Assembly: GCA_016195805.1 (NCBI GenBank)
Contig: JACPYT010000017.1
Coordinates: 1-64,000, forward strand
Reading direction: 5' to 3'
Source of the DNA: Hydrogenophilales bacterium
GTDB taxonomy: Bacteria; Pseudomonadota; Gammaproteobacteria; Burkholderiales; Thiobacillaceae
DNA: 64,000 bases
Shown: one piece after another, positions 49,146 through 57,246 of the stretch
Position numbering within the stretch: position 1 is the stretch's first letter
How the letters are laid out: every line of letters begins with the position of its first letter
Made by a program: the position numbers and the translations under genes
Notes under the pieces: generated by a model
What the model was told of the DNA's origin: nothing
Seen by the model: only the letters and a program-made list of their open reading frames with translations
The model's database searches: none

Positions 49146-50099
49146 TCAGGCCCTTTCCTGCCCGCGTGGATCGAATGCCAGTTCGCGCGCCATGGTTTCA
49201 TACAGTTCCCGCGCTTTCGGTGTGCGGGCCGGCGGCAGCACCACCTGGATATCGAGCAGCAGATCGCCGGGCGGCTGCCCGGGAATGCCGTGGCCGCGCA
49301 CGCGCAGCTGCCGCCCGCTCTGGGCACCCTCGGGAATGCGTACCTTGACGCTGCCATGCGGCAGGTCCACCGCGACGATGGCGCCCAGCGCCGCTTCCCA
49401 CGGCGCCACCGGCAGGGTCCGGTGCAGGTCGCGGCCTTCCGCCCTGAATCGCGGATGCGGCTTGAATTGCACTTCAAGCAACAGGTCGCCGGCGGGTGCG
49501 CCGCCCATCCCGGGTGCGCCCTGGCCCGCGAGGCGGATGACTTGGCCGGCATGCACGCCGCGGGGGATTTTCACGTTGAGCGTGCGTGTCTCCAGTTGAA
49601 CCCGGCCCTGGGCGTCCACCTTCGGCACCCGCAGTGAAATCTGCCGGGTGGCACCGCTGTAGGCATCTTCCAGGTCGAGCAGCACCTTGGCATGATGATC
49701 TTCACCCTGCGCCCGGAAGCCGGCGTGGGCGTGCCGGGTACCCGCGTGCGCGCCGCCCATGCGGCCAAACAGCTCGGCAAAGAAGTCGCTGAAGGCGGCC
49801 GCCTCGCCAGGGGAAACCCTCTGGCCGCTGAATTCAAACCCGGCGTCCCAGTCCGGCGGCGGCCGGAAATCCTCGCCGGGCCGATGGCCACGTCCCAACT
49901 GATCGTAGGCGGCGCGTTTTTCCGGATCGGAGAGCACGGCGTTGGCCTCGTTCACCTCCTGCATGCGCAACTCGGCATCCGCTTCCTTGGAAACATCGGG
50001 ATGATATTTGCGCGCCAGCTTGCGAAAGGCCTTCTTGATGTCGTCTGCCGTGGCATCGCGCGCCACGCCCAGCGTCTGGTAGTAGTCCTTGAATTGCAT
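49146..50099 (-). CDS. cbpA: Curved DNA-binding DnaJ-family co-chaperone CbpA
   Basis: 317 residues. J domain with H33-P-D ([11 protein letters not shown]), a G/F linker with GRMGGAHAG, and two beta-sandwich domains ([48 protein letters not shown]). No zinc-finger, so CbpA rather than DnaJ. It stimulates DnaK and binds curved DNA. cbpM lies 3 bp downstream on the same strand, now broken. Confidence 0.94.
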   Translation of the reverse strand: MQFKDYYQTLGVARDATADDIKKAFRKLARKYHPDVSKEADAELRMQEVNEANAVLSDPEKRAAYDQLGRGHRPGEDFRPPPDWDAGFEFSGQRVSPGEAAAFSDFFAELFGRMGGAHAGTRHAHAGFRAQGEDHHAKVLLDLEDAYSGATRQISLRVPKVDAQGRVQLETRTLNVKIPRGVHAGQVIRLAGQGAPGMGGAPAGDLLLEVQFKPHPRFRAEGRDLHRTLPVAPWEAALGAIVAVDLPHGSVKVRIPEGAQSGRQLRVRGHGIPGQPPGDLLLDIQVVLPPARTPKARELYETMARELAFDPRGQERA

Positions 50100-50215
50100 C
50101 CGGCTCCCTTTTTATCGCATGGGCACTTTGTTCTTTATAGGTGATGCGCATACCGGGCCGGAAGGCCGAAACTGCGAGAGGGGAATGCGGCCGGTGAAGC
50201 TGTCGCCAGGGGCGA

Positions 50216-51100
50216 TCAGGGCTCGGCAATGACAAACCGGTTGCGGCCGTCTCGTTTGCCTTCGTACAGCGCCAGGTCTGCGCGCTTGATGGCACTCGCC
50301 AGATCCTCCTGTTCACCGGCCAGGGCAAGTCCCAGGGTGACGGTCAGCCGCAGGACTTCCTGGTCGTCGATCAGTACCGGCGTGGTGCCCACGGTTGCCA
50401 GGACGCGGCGCGCCGATTGCCTGGCCGCTGTGGCCGATTTGCATTTCAGCAGCCAGAGGAATTCTTCCCCGCCATAACGATAGAGCGGTTCGTCGCCGCG
50501 CAGGGTATGTTTCAGCGTGTCGGCCAGCTGGCGTAAGACCTGGTCGCCTACGGGATGGCCATAGGTGTCGTTGATCGGTTTGAAATTGTCCACGTCGATG
50601 ATCACCACATACAGCAGGGTGCGATTGCGCCGGGCTTCCTTCTGGTACAGGATGAAATCGTTCTCGATGCCGTAGCGCAGCGGCAGCTGGGTCAACGGAT
50701 CGCGGCGCACGGCTCTGGAAAGAATCAGGGTCTTGAAGGAGGCCAGCAGGCCGAGCAATTCGGATTGCGACTGCTCGAAGGCATCCAGGTCGGTTTCCTG
50801 CCCCGTCCGGCCGATCATGATGTCGTTGCAGATCGAGCGGATGGCATCGTGCATCGTTTGATGTACCACTTCCACGCGCGCGGCGGATGGGGCGTCCAGC
50901 ATCTCGAAATGGCTGCGGTTCGCCATGAACCAGCCGCCGAAATGGCACAGGGTATGCGCCTGGAGATCGAGCACGTCCTCGCCGGGCGTCGAGCGCAGGA
51001 CGGCGCAACGCACGATCCGGCGTGTCCAGTTCATGTGCGCCTCGACGGCAGCGTCGAGCTCGGCGATGAAAGTATCGGTTTCTGCTGGCAAGTCAGGCAT
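50216..51100 (-). CDS. dgcZ: DgcZ-type diguanylate cyclase with zinc-binding CZB domain
   Basis: 294 residues. The N-terminal CZB domain has likely zinc ligands H22, C52, H80 and H84, as in E. coli DgcZ (H22, C52, H79, H83). The C-terminal GGDEF domain has GGEEF at 210-214 and DFxxIND-like DVDNFKPINDTYGH. The inhibitory RxxD site is R201-G-D-E204, with Glu for Asp. It makes c-di-GMP, and zinc would inhibit it. No neighbouring operon partner. Relevant to the flagellar genes in the window. Confidence 0.88.
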   Translation of the reverse strand: MPDLPAETDTFIAELDAAVEAHMNWTRRIVRCAVLRSTPGEDVLDLQAHTLCHFGGWFMANRSHFEMLDAPSAARVEVVHQTMHDAIRSICNDIMIGRTGQETDLDAFEQSQSELLGLLASFKTLILSRAVRRDPLTQLPLRYGIENDFILYQKEARRNRTLLYVVIIDVDNFKPINDTYGHPVGDQVLRQLADTLKHTLRGDEPLYRYGGEEFLWLLKCKSATAARQSARRVLATVGTTPVLIDDQEVLRLTVTLGLALAGEQEDLASAIKRADLALYEGKRDGRNRFVIAEP

Positions 51101-51194
51101 GGAGGCTCCCTAACCTGCTATTCAACGGACAGCATGCATGCTGTCTTGATGGTACGCCAGTGCGATCGGCAAAACGAGGCTCCGGGCGGCGGAC

Positions 51195-52067
51195 CTAGAC
51201 CTCGCGCACCACGCGAAAGCCCAGATTGAGGTCCAGTTCATTCTCCAGCCTGCGGCGGCGGGCGGCGGCGCGGCAGTCCTCGGGGCCATCGAACCAGGAT
51301 CCGCCCTTGGTGACGACAGCTTGCGGCCTGCCGGGCAGGGGACGCTCGGGCAGGCTGGCGTGGTCGCGTGTCCAGGGGCTGGCGGTGAATTCCCACACAT
51401 TGCCCGACATGTCGTGCAGGCCCCAGCGGTTGGAGCGCAGCTTGCCGACTTCCATTGCGCCGCAGCGGACAAAGCAGCGCGACAGCAGACGCGGCCGCTT
51501 GGGGCGCATGGCATCGAATCCCTGGCTGGCGTTGTAGAGCGCATCGGCCGGGGTGATGCGGTCGCCCTGCGGATAGGCGCTCGGCGCACCGGCGCGGCAG
51601 GCGTATTCCCATTCCAGCTCGGTGGGCAGGCGGTAGCGCTGGCCGCTCTCCCGGGAGAGCCAGGCGCAGTAATCACGCGCCTCGGTCTGCCGCACGTTGA
51701 TGACCGGCTTGCGGCCGGACAGCCAGACCAGCTCCGCACGCGGCCGCCAGCCGGTTGCGCGGGCGTAGGCCTCGAATTCTTCCGTCGTGACCGGGTACAC
51801 GCCGAGGGCGAAGCTGCGCTCGATCAGCGCAGTGCGCCGCGGGCGGTCCTGCGCCGGCGCGGCTTCCTGCGGCGCTGCGCCGTACTCGAATGCACCCGCG
51901 GGAATGACGGCCAGCGACGGCGCGGCCGACCCGTCGGCCAGCGTGTCGCGGAAATGGGTGTCGGACAGGCCCAGTGCGTGGGCGGCGTTCACTTGCAGCG
52001 CGATCAGTTCGCCTGCGTGCAGGGCAAAGGTATCGGGCAGGGCGGTGGAGTTGCGATCGAGATTCAT
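51195..52067 (-). CDS. SUMF1/FGE-fold protein
   Basis: 290 residues. The C-terminal 200 residues have the formylglycine-generating enzyme fold: YPVTTEEFEAY, LPTELEWEYACRAG, NRWGLHDMSGNVWEFT, TKGGSWFDG, LGFRVVRE. The copper-binding cysteines of true FGE are not evident and no DinB domain (as in EgtB) is present, so the activity is unknown. The preceding 60 residues lack landmarks. Divergent from the ferritin-like gene, sharing a 161-bp region with an inverted repeat. Confidence 0.82.
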   Translation of the reverse strand: MNLDRNSTALPDTFALHAGELIALQVNAAHALGLSDTHFRDTLADGSAAPSLAVIPAGAFEYGAAPQEAAPAQDRPRRTALIERSFALGVYPVTTEEFEAYARATGWRPRAELVWLSGRKPVINVRQTEARDYCAWLSRESGQRYRLPTELEWEYACRAGAPSAYPQGDRITPADALYNASQGFDAMRPKRPRLLSRCFVRCGAMEVGKLRSNRWGLHDMSGNVWEFTASPWTRDHASLPERPLPGRPQAVVTKGGSWFDGPEDCRAAARRRRLENELDLNLGFRVVREV

Positions 52068-52152
52068 GTCGGCAGACGGAGCATGCGAGAATTCAAATTA
52101 TGCCAGTTCCGTTTTTCGCGGGCGCCTGGCAAAGGCGGCAAAAGTGCAGAAT

Positions 52153-52168
52153 GACACTAAAATGTCAC
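52153..52168. promoter_or_regulatory. Inverted repeat between the divergent SUMF1 and diiron genes
   Basis: TGACA-CTAAAA-TGTCA, 60 bp before the ferritin-like start and 86 bp from the SUMF1 start. A regulator dimer could control both genes. The half-site resembles several winged-helix operators, so no family can be named. Confidence 0.5.
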
Positions 52169-52228
52169 CCACCCAGGCAATAATGGCGCACCGGGGATAA
52201 CCCAAATAATCCTGCGCCCCCAACCGAC

Positions 52229-53059
52229 ATGCTTTACATCGATCTCTTCAAATCCCTCGAACGCGCCCGCTGGAACATGGAAACCGATATTCCGTGGGAC
52301 ACGTTCGACGCCAGCAAACTGTCCGACGAGCAGGCGCTGACCATCAAGATGAATGCCATCACCGAGTGGGCGGCCTTGCCGGCCACCGAGATGTTCCTGC
52401 GCGACTTCGTGCACGACAGCGATTTTTCCGCCTTCATGTCGATCTGGTTCTACGAGGAACAGAAGCACTCGCTGGTGCTGATGGAATACCTGCGCCGCTT
52501 CAAGCCGGAACTCGCGCCGACCGAGGAAGAGCTGCACGCCATCCGCTTTCCGTTCGATCCGGCGCCGCCGATGGAAACCCTGATGCTGCATTTCTGCGGC
52601 GAAGTTCGGCTGACGCAGTGGTACAAGTGCGCCTCCGAATGGCACACCGAGCCGGTGATCAAGCACATCTACGAAACCATCTCGCGCGACGAGGGCCGTC
52701 ACGGCGGCGCCTACCTGCAATACATGAAGCGCGCGCTGAAGGAGGGCGGTCCGAGCGTTGCCGCCGCCTTCGCCAAGATCGGCTTCCTGATGGCGTCGAG
52801 CCAGCGCTCCGACAAGGCGCTGCACCCCACCAACCTGCACGTCAACGAAGCGCTGTTCCCGCAGGACACCATCCAGTCGCGCCTGCCCAACCCGGAATGG
52901 CTGGAACACTGGCTCGACGAGCAGATCCGCTTCGACGAAACCTGGGAAAACAGGGTGGTCGGCGGCATCCTGCGCAATCTCTCGAACCTCTTGGGCCAGA
53001 CCTTCGAGAACGTGCGCGACCTCAACAAATACCGCAAGCAGGCGCTGGCTGCGGCCTGA
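52229..53059 (+). CDS. Ferritin-like diiron protein (acyl-ACP desaturase-like)
   Basis: 276 residues. The four-helix diiron ligand pattern is visible: Glu in AITEWAALPATEM (46 or 54), E77-xx-H80 (EEQKH), E125 (GEVRLTQWY) and E155-xx-H158 (DEGRH). This spacing resembles acyl-ACP desaturases (type 2) rather than ferritin. Oxygen-dependent chemistry on a fatty acid or another hydrophobic substrate is plausible, but none is proved. A strong terminator follows at 53079-53105. Confidence 0.78.
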   Translation: MLYIDLFKSLERARWNMETDIPWDTFDASKLSDEQALTIKMNAITEWAALPATEMFLRDFVHDSDFSAFMSIWFYEEQKHSLVLMEYLRRFKPELAPTEEELHAIRFPFDPAPPMETLMLHFCGEVRLTQWYKCASEWHTEPVIKHIYETISRDEGRHGGAYLQYMKRALKEGGPSVAAAFAKIGFLMASSQRSDKALHPTNLHVNEALFPQDTIQSRLPNPEWLEHWLDEQIRFDETWENRVVGGILRNLSNLLGQTFENVRDLNKYRKQALAAA

Positions 53060-53078
53060 CCCATACCTGTGTGCACGA

Positions 53079-53105
53079 AAAAGGCCAGCGTTCAGCTGGC
53101 CTTTT
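53079..53105 (+). terminator. Intrinsic terminator after the ferritin-like gene
   Basis: AAAAGGCCAGC pairs with GCTGGCCTTTT (53079-53089 with 53095-53105), loop GTTCA, ending in TTTTC. It works in both directions in principle and cuts the diiron gene off from the bufferin operon. Confidence 0.85.
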
Positions 53106-53289
53106 CAATGGGTGTGCGGATCACGGATTGCAATGTCTGAACACGTCGCTCCCCCTGCGGTGGGTGTCCACCTATTCTAGTTCGCATGGTGCTGGACGCC
53201 ATTCCAGGCTGCCCGGATGTCATCGGGGCCCGGGTGCAGCCTTCATTTACCATCCATCGTGCATTGCAGCGAGGGCACGAAAAAAACCT

Positions 53290-53316
53290 GTAAGGAATGA
53301 CGACGGGGTTCGACTC
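53290..53316 (+). promoter_or_regulatory. Possible ECF-sigma promoter of the bufferin operon
   Basis: GTAAGG (53290-53295) and CGACTC (53311-53316), spacer 15 bp, 80 bp before bufA. Bufferin operons in other bacteria depend on ECF sigma factors with GTAAC-type -35 boxes. No sigma or anti-sigma gene is next to the operon, so the factor would act from elsewhere. Between the terminator and this site nothing else is seen. Confidence 0.4.
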
Positions 53317-53396
53317 ATGCCTGTCCGCAGCATTTTTGCGGGCGAAGGCTGGCCAAGGCCCGCGACACTTTCAAACCTTATCTGGAGATTCTCATC

Positions 53397-53723
53397 ATGG
53401 ACAAGCGCCAATTCATCAAAACCGCCGCCTCCTCGCTGCTCGCCCTGGGCATCGTTGCCGCGGCCCCGGCCAGCCAGGCCGCCAGCATGGAGCATTGCTT
53501 CGGGGTGGCCAAAGCCGGACAGAACGACTGCGCGGGCATTTCCGGCCTGCATTCCTGCAAGGGGGCAAGCACGACGAGCTACGATCCCGGCGACTTCAAG
53601 GCGGTTCCCACCGGCACCTGCGCAAAGATGAGCGGCCTGACCGAGCAACAAGCCAAGGAAACGCTCAAGGATCCCGCCAAGGTGAAGGCATTCGAACAGG
53701 CAATGCAAAAGCGCAATTCCTGA
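53397..53723 (+). CDS. bufA1: Bufferin-type copper-binding peptide precursor (DUF2282)
   Basis: 108 residues. Signal peptide about residues 1-29 (cleavage near SQAAS), then a core with four cysteines (C34, C45, C54, C75) in the BufA1 pattern CFGVAKAGQNDCAGISGLHSCKG and PTGTCAKM. MNIO enzymes convert such cysteines to copper-binding thiooxazoles in bufferins. The C-terminal about 28 charged residues (LTEQQAKETL...) are longer than in short bufferins. SD GGAG lies before the ATG. First of four genes. Confidence 0.88.
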   Translation: MDKRQFIKTAASSLLALGIVAAAPASQAASMEHCFGVAKAGQNDCAGISGLHSCKGASTTSYDPGDFKAVPTGTCAKMSGLTEQQAKETLKDPAKVKAFEQAMQKRNS

Positions 53724-53787
53724 GCCAGAAGGCGGGGGCAGGGTTCGCCCCGCCCCTGTCATTCCCTATGTCCGAAAGCCGACCCGC

Positions 53788-54681
53788 ATGAAATCTGTCT
53801 ACCCCATGAATGGAATTGGCCTGCGCCAGCCCCACTACCGGGAATTCCGTGCCTCGCGTCCGTTGCTGGGCTTCGTCGAGGTGCATTCCGAGAATTTCTT
53901 CAATCCGCACGATGCCGCCGCACAGGTTCTCGCTGCTGTCCGCCAGGACTACGCGGTCAGCCTGCACGGCGTCGGCCTGGCCCTGGGCTCGGCCTGCGGC
54001 GTCGATGATGCGCATGTCGACCAACTGGCTGCGCTGGTCGCGCGCATCGATCCGGTGCGCGTGTCCGACCATGCGTGTTTCGCGCGCGCGCCCTGGTCAC
54101 AGCGCGGGATCGTTCACGCCAATGACCTGCTGCCCATCGCGTTCACGTGCAATTCACTCGATATCCTGTGCAGCAATGTCGAGCGGGTGCAGGAACGCAT
54201 CGGGCGTCCGCTGCTGGTCGAGAACCTGAGCGCCTATCTGGATTTCGCCGAGCGCGACTTCAGCGAGCCGCAATTCTTTGCCGAGCTGGGCCGCCGCACT
54301 GGCTGCGGCCTCCTGCTCGACGTCAACAACCTGATGGTCAACGCCCTGAATGCCGATGACGCCGATCCGCTCCAATCCGTGTGCAACTGGATCGATGAAC
54401 TGGCCGGCGTGGCTGCGCCCGGACTCGTCGGGGAAATCCATCTGGCTGGCTTCAGTAAACAGGAAGGCCTGATCATCGATGACCATTCCAGCCCTGTGTC
54501 GGAGCCCGTCTGGCAGGCCTACCGACATGCATTGAAGCGGCTGGGCCCGCTTCCCACGCTGATCGAGTGGGATGAACATTTGCCTGCGTTTTCCGTATTG
54601 CTCGATGAGGCCACCAAGGCCGAGGCTCTGTGTGTCGCGCAGTACGCGGAGCAGGCCGCTGTCGCAGGCGTTGCAGCATGA
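53788..54681 (+). CDS. bufB: MNIO-family peptide-modifying enzyme (DUF692)
   Basis: 297 residues. Multinuclear nonheme-iron oxidase: metal ligands in VEVHSENFF, SLHGVGLALGS, VSDHACF, LLVENLSAYLDF, GLLLDVNNLMVNA, GEIHLAG, IDDHSSPV and EWDEHLP, all present. With bufA upstream it would oxidise cysteines of the precursor. bufC overlaps its stop by 4 bp. Confidence 0.94.
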   Translation: MKSVYPMNGIGLRQPHYREFRASRPLLGFVEVHSENFFNPHDAAAQVLAAVRQDYAVSLHGVGLALGSACGVDDAHVDQLAALVARIDPVRVSDHACFARAPWSQRGIVHANDLLPIAFTCNSLDILCSNVERVQERIGRPLLVENLSAYLDFAERDFSEPQFFAELGRRTGCGLLLDVNNLMVNALNADDADPLQSVCNWIDELAGVAAPGLVGEIHLAGFSKQEGLIIDDHSSPVSEPVWQAYRHALKRLGPLPTLIEWDEHLPAFSVLLDEATKAEALCVAQYAEQAAVAGVAA

Positions 54682-55523
54682 ATACAGCGTCCCGCTTCGA
54701 ACACGCCCCGATGTCCGAGGCGCAACGCCAGCGCGAATTGATCGACGCGATATTTTCCCTCCGAGCGGCGGACGCCCCGTGCGCGGGCGCGCAGCAAAAC
54801 GGTGCACGGTGGCGGATGGGTCTCGCGGCCTATCGCGGCAATGGCCGCGCCCATGCGCGCAATGCCTTGCGCGTGCAGTTTCCCAGCCTTCTGGCCATGC
54901 TCGGTGCGGAGACGTTCGACGCCTTGTGCTTCAGCTATTGGCGGGCATGCCCACCCCGCCGCGGCGATCTCGCCTGGATCGGTGAAGCATTGCCCGCTTA
55001 CATCGAAACGCTGGAAACCCTGGCCGAATGGCCCTGGCTGGCCGACTGCGCGCGCCTGGACTGGGCCGTGTGGCAGATGTCCGGCGCGCCCCCGGCGAAA
55101 TTCTCCGAAGACGACCTGCGCCGCCTGATCGACGGCAATCCCGCCGCGCTCACACTCAAACTTTCTCCCGGTGTGCATCGGCTGCCCTCGGCGTGGCCCA
55201 TCGCCAGCCTCTACGACACGCACCGCCAAGCGCATCCGGACTGGGAGGCCGCTGCCCAGGCAATCGCGCAAGCCCGTGCGCAAACAGCCTGGGTGTGGCG
55301 ACCGCATGGCGACCTCGCCGCGACACCGGTAGTGGAGCCACTGGATGCCGCAACCGACCGCTGGATCGCGGCGCTGGGCGCAGGGCAAACGCTCGACCTT
55401 GCGCTCGATTCGGCCGGCGAGGCGTTTGATTTCACAGCCTGGCTGGAGCGGGCAATCCGGCAAGGATGGCTCGACGCCGTCGTCGATTTGCATGCGCCGT
55501 CCGATGCGATGGGCAACGCCTGA
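54678..55523 (+). CDS. bufC1: Bufferin partner protein (DUF2063)
   Basis: 281 residues. Helical DUF2063 protein, the partner that delivers precursor to the MNIO enzyme. N-terminal core: LAAYRGNGRAHARNALRVQFPSLLAMLG (residues about 50-77) followed by YWRACPPRRGDLAWIGEALP. The ATGA overlap with bufB matches other operons. Confidence 0.9.
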   Translation: MNTASRFEHAPMSEAQRQRELIDAIFSLRAADAPCAGAQQNGARWRMGLAAYRGNGRAHARNALRVQFPSLLAMLGAETFDALCFSYWRACPPRRGDLAWIGEALPAYIETLETLAEWPWLADCARLDWAVWQMSGAPPAKFSEDDLRRLIDGNPAALTLKLSPGVHRLPSAWPIASLYDTHRQAHPDWEAAAQAIAQARAQTAWVWRPHGDLAATPVVEPLDAATDRWIAALGAGQTLDLALDSAGEAFDFTAWLERAIRQGWLDAVVDLHAPSDAMGNA

Positions 55524-55578
55524 ATCCACGCATTCTCCCGCGAGCTTCAATTCAACCCCGCAACTTGAGGAACGGCCC

Positions 55579-56061
55579 ATGAATACGTTGAGCCCGAATA
55601 TTACGGCCCGTCGGAAATCCAGCATGCTCCGACGAGGCTGGTCCGGTCTGGAGGCCGTGCTGGACTGGCTGCAGGCACCGGCGCTACTGGCCGCCAGGCT
55701 CTATGTCGCCTACGTGTTCTTCGCGTCCGGCCTCGAAAGCCTGCGCAGCTGGGATGCCACCCTCTATCTGTACGAGAGCGAATTCCACGTCCCGGTCCTG
55801 CCGCCGCATGTCGCGGCCGTGATGGGCACGGCAGGGGAGGTGCTGTTGCCGCCGCTCCTGCTGCTGGGGCTGTTCGGCCGCTTCGGCGCACTGGGCCTGT
55901 TCGTGGTCAATGCCGTGGCCTTGCTGTCCTACCTGTATGCCCTACAGCCCCCGGCCATCATGTTCCATGTCATCTGGGGAATTTTGCTGGCCGTGGTGGC
56001 CCTGGGGGGACCGGGCAGGTGGTCGGTCGATCATCTGCGAGAGCGGGCCGGGCGTAGCTAA
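55579..56061 (+). CDS. DoxX-family membrane protein of the bufferin operon
   Basis: 160 residues. Four TM segments: LLAARLYVAYVFFASGL, VAAVMGTAGEVLLPPLLLLGLF, LGLFVVNAVALLSYLY, VIWGILLAVVALGGP. DoxX-like proteins (BufD) commonly close bufferin operons; the role is unclear. Starts 55 bp after bufC with AGGAACGG as SD. Confidence 0.88.
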   Translation: MNTLSPNITARRKSSMLRRGWSGLEAVLDWLQAPALLAARLYVAYVFFASGLESLRSWDATLYLYESEFHVPVLPPHVAAVMGTAGEVLLPPLLLLGLFGRFGALGLFVVNAVALLSYLYALQPPAIMFHVIWGILLAVVALGGPGRWSVDHLRERAGRS

Positions 56062-56210
56062 GGTGACTTAAAGAGGGTCGAAATCATAGCCAAAAACGGA
56101 AGTTCAGGCGGGGGGACTGACCGTCTCTAGCTCGGCCTTTGCAGTCTTTCGCCCAGTTCCGCAAGTGCGTCCGCTATGGACCTCTGACCAGCCTGTCGCC
56201 GCGTATCAAA

Positions 56211-56262
56211 CGTCAACGTCCAAGTTCAGGGGCGCGCCGTCCCTTGCAACGCATGGTTAGGC
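56211..56262 (+). other. attC-like site 1 (degenerate)
   Basis: GTCAAC...GTTAGGC outer boxes (56212-56217 and 56256-56262) with inner arms that pair imperfectly (AAGTTCAGGGG..GCGCGCC against CCCTTGCAAC) around a GCGCGC palindrome. An integron attC has such boxes and pairing. The 5' box is a poor match, so this is tentative. Confidence 0.3.
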
Positions 56263-56391
56263 CTGACGCCGGTAACACTGCCGGCACCCAAGCTGCCGCT
56301 TGTAGCGATTGGCGCGCCGTGAGCAGATTCCCCGTCGGCACGGGTCAAAGAGAACCCACTCAAGATGCCGGATATACGACTGCACGCAATT

Positions 56392-56458
56392 CCAACCAGC
56401 CACAACTATCGATCGGGTTTCTTGCTATTGGGGAGAGTCCATATACGACTGGTTAGGC
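56392..56458 (+). other. attC-like site 2 (degenerate)
   Basis: CCAACCAG (56392-56399) pairs with CTGGTTAGG (56449-56457) with one bulged A, and GTTAGGC ends the element. About 130 bp from site 1. Inner arms pair only weakly. Could be chance. Confidence 0.25.
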
Positions 56459-56633
56459 GTCTTTCTCACGGCGCGTCGGCGTGCTGTTTGTGCACCACAA
56501 CTGCGCCATTGATGCTGTATTGAAGCTCCGCCGTTACCTTACCTCTGATCGGCGAACGCGCAAGAAAACTTCAATCCGAAAAATGGCACGTGCTTTGCAA
56601 TACCTGTGTCATACGAATACCGCGGAGAGACTC

Positions 56634-56942
56634 ATGGACGACACAACCAGTGCAGTCATCATGGCCCCGGACAACGATCTTGTGCAGGTAACGGCAATGG
56701 GCCGTCTTTTTCTCGTGACACGGGGGGAATTCGAGCGAATCGCAGTGCATTCGAGAATGATCGATGAGATGATGTATCGAGACGCGAAACTGTCGGATAT
56801 TCGACACGTCTTCGACGATGCGGCCATTGAGCCTGAAACAGTGACGCGCTTCGAGGTGTGGATAGCCACCAACAGGCCTTCGGAAACCAACACGACTGAT
56901 CCGGAGCATACCTCACCGTCTCCTTTACGTGTGCCAGACTGA
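56634..56942 (+). CDS. Small hypothetical protein
   Basis: 102 residues from an ATG with GGAG 10 bases upstream. Charged, with no signal peptide or TM segment; a central stretch (GRLFLVTRGEFERIAVHSRM) suggests a folded beta-alpha core. I recognise no family. It stands alone in the AT-richer segment, after the attC-like sites, so it could be a cassette gene. Confidence 0.5.
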   Translation: MDDTTSAVIMAPDNDLVQVTAMGRLFLVTRGEFERIAVHSRMIDEMMYRDAKLSDIRHVFDDAAIEPETVTRFEVWIATNRPSETNTTDPEHTSPSPLRVPD

Positions 56943-57246
56943 ATTCACACAATCGGCCATGAGCCGACCTTCAGGTACTCCACAGACCGGTCATTTGGCT
57001 GGCCGCTTCACTCAGAAACCTGCCCTACGGCCAACACGTGCAAATCGGCCACAGCTGACGGTCGAGCGGTGAGAGGTCAACGACCGCCAATGGGACCAAC
57101 CCGCCCGATGCTGGGCAATTCGTTCGTACGCCACTTCCGTCATTTAGGAACGGCAGGGACCATGGCTGTCAGCCGGACCTCGCGCCTCAAAAGTAGGTAA
57201 CGCGCAACCAACTACTTGATTTGGCCGGCGTCCATAACTTCCGCCC
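56943..57246. other. Gap without gene
   Basis: 304 bp. Short open frames only; sequence such as GGTCAACGACCGCCAATGGG resembles decayed repeated sequence common between genes in related genomes. Nothing supportable. Confidence 0.4.

Larger units (their letters stand above)
56062..56633. other. Gene-poor region with two attC-like sequences
   Basis: 572 bp with no supported gene. It contains GTTAGGC at 56256-56262 and again at 56452-56458, each preceded by a partly complementary arm (see separate entries). The base composition is more AT-rich than the flagellar or hydrogenase regions. Confidence 0.4.

Noticed and set aside
49166-50144. Plus-strand open frames opposite cbpA
   Set aside because: Antisense shadows of the DnaJ-like coding sequence.
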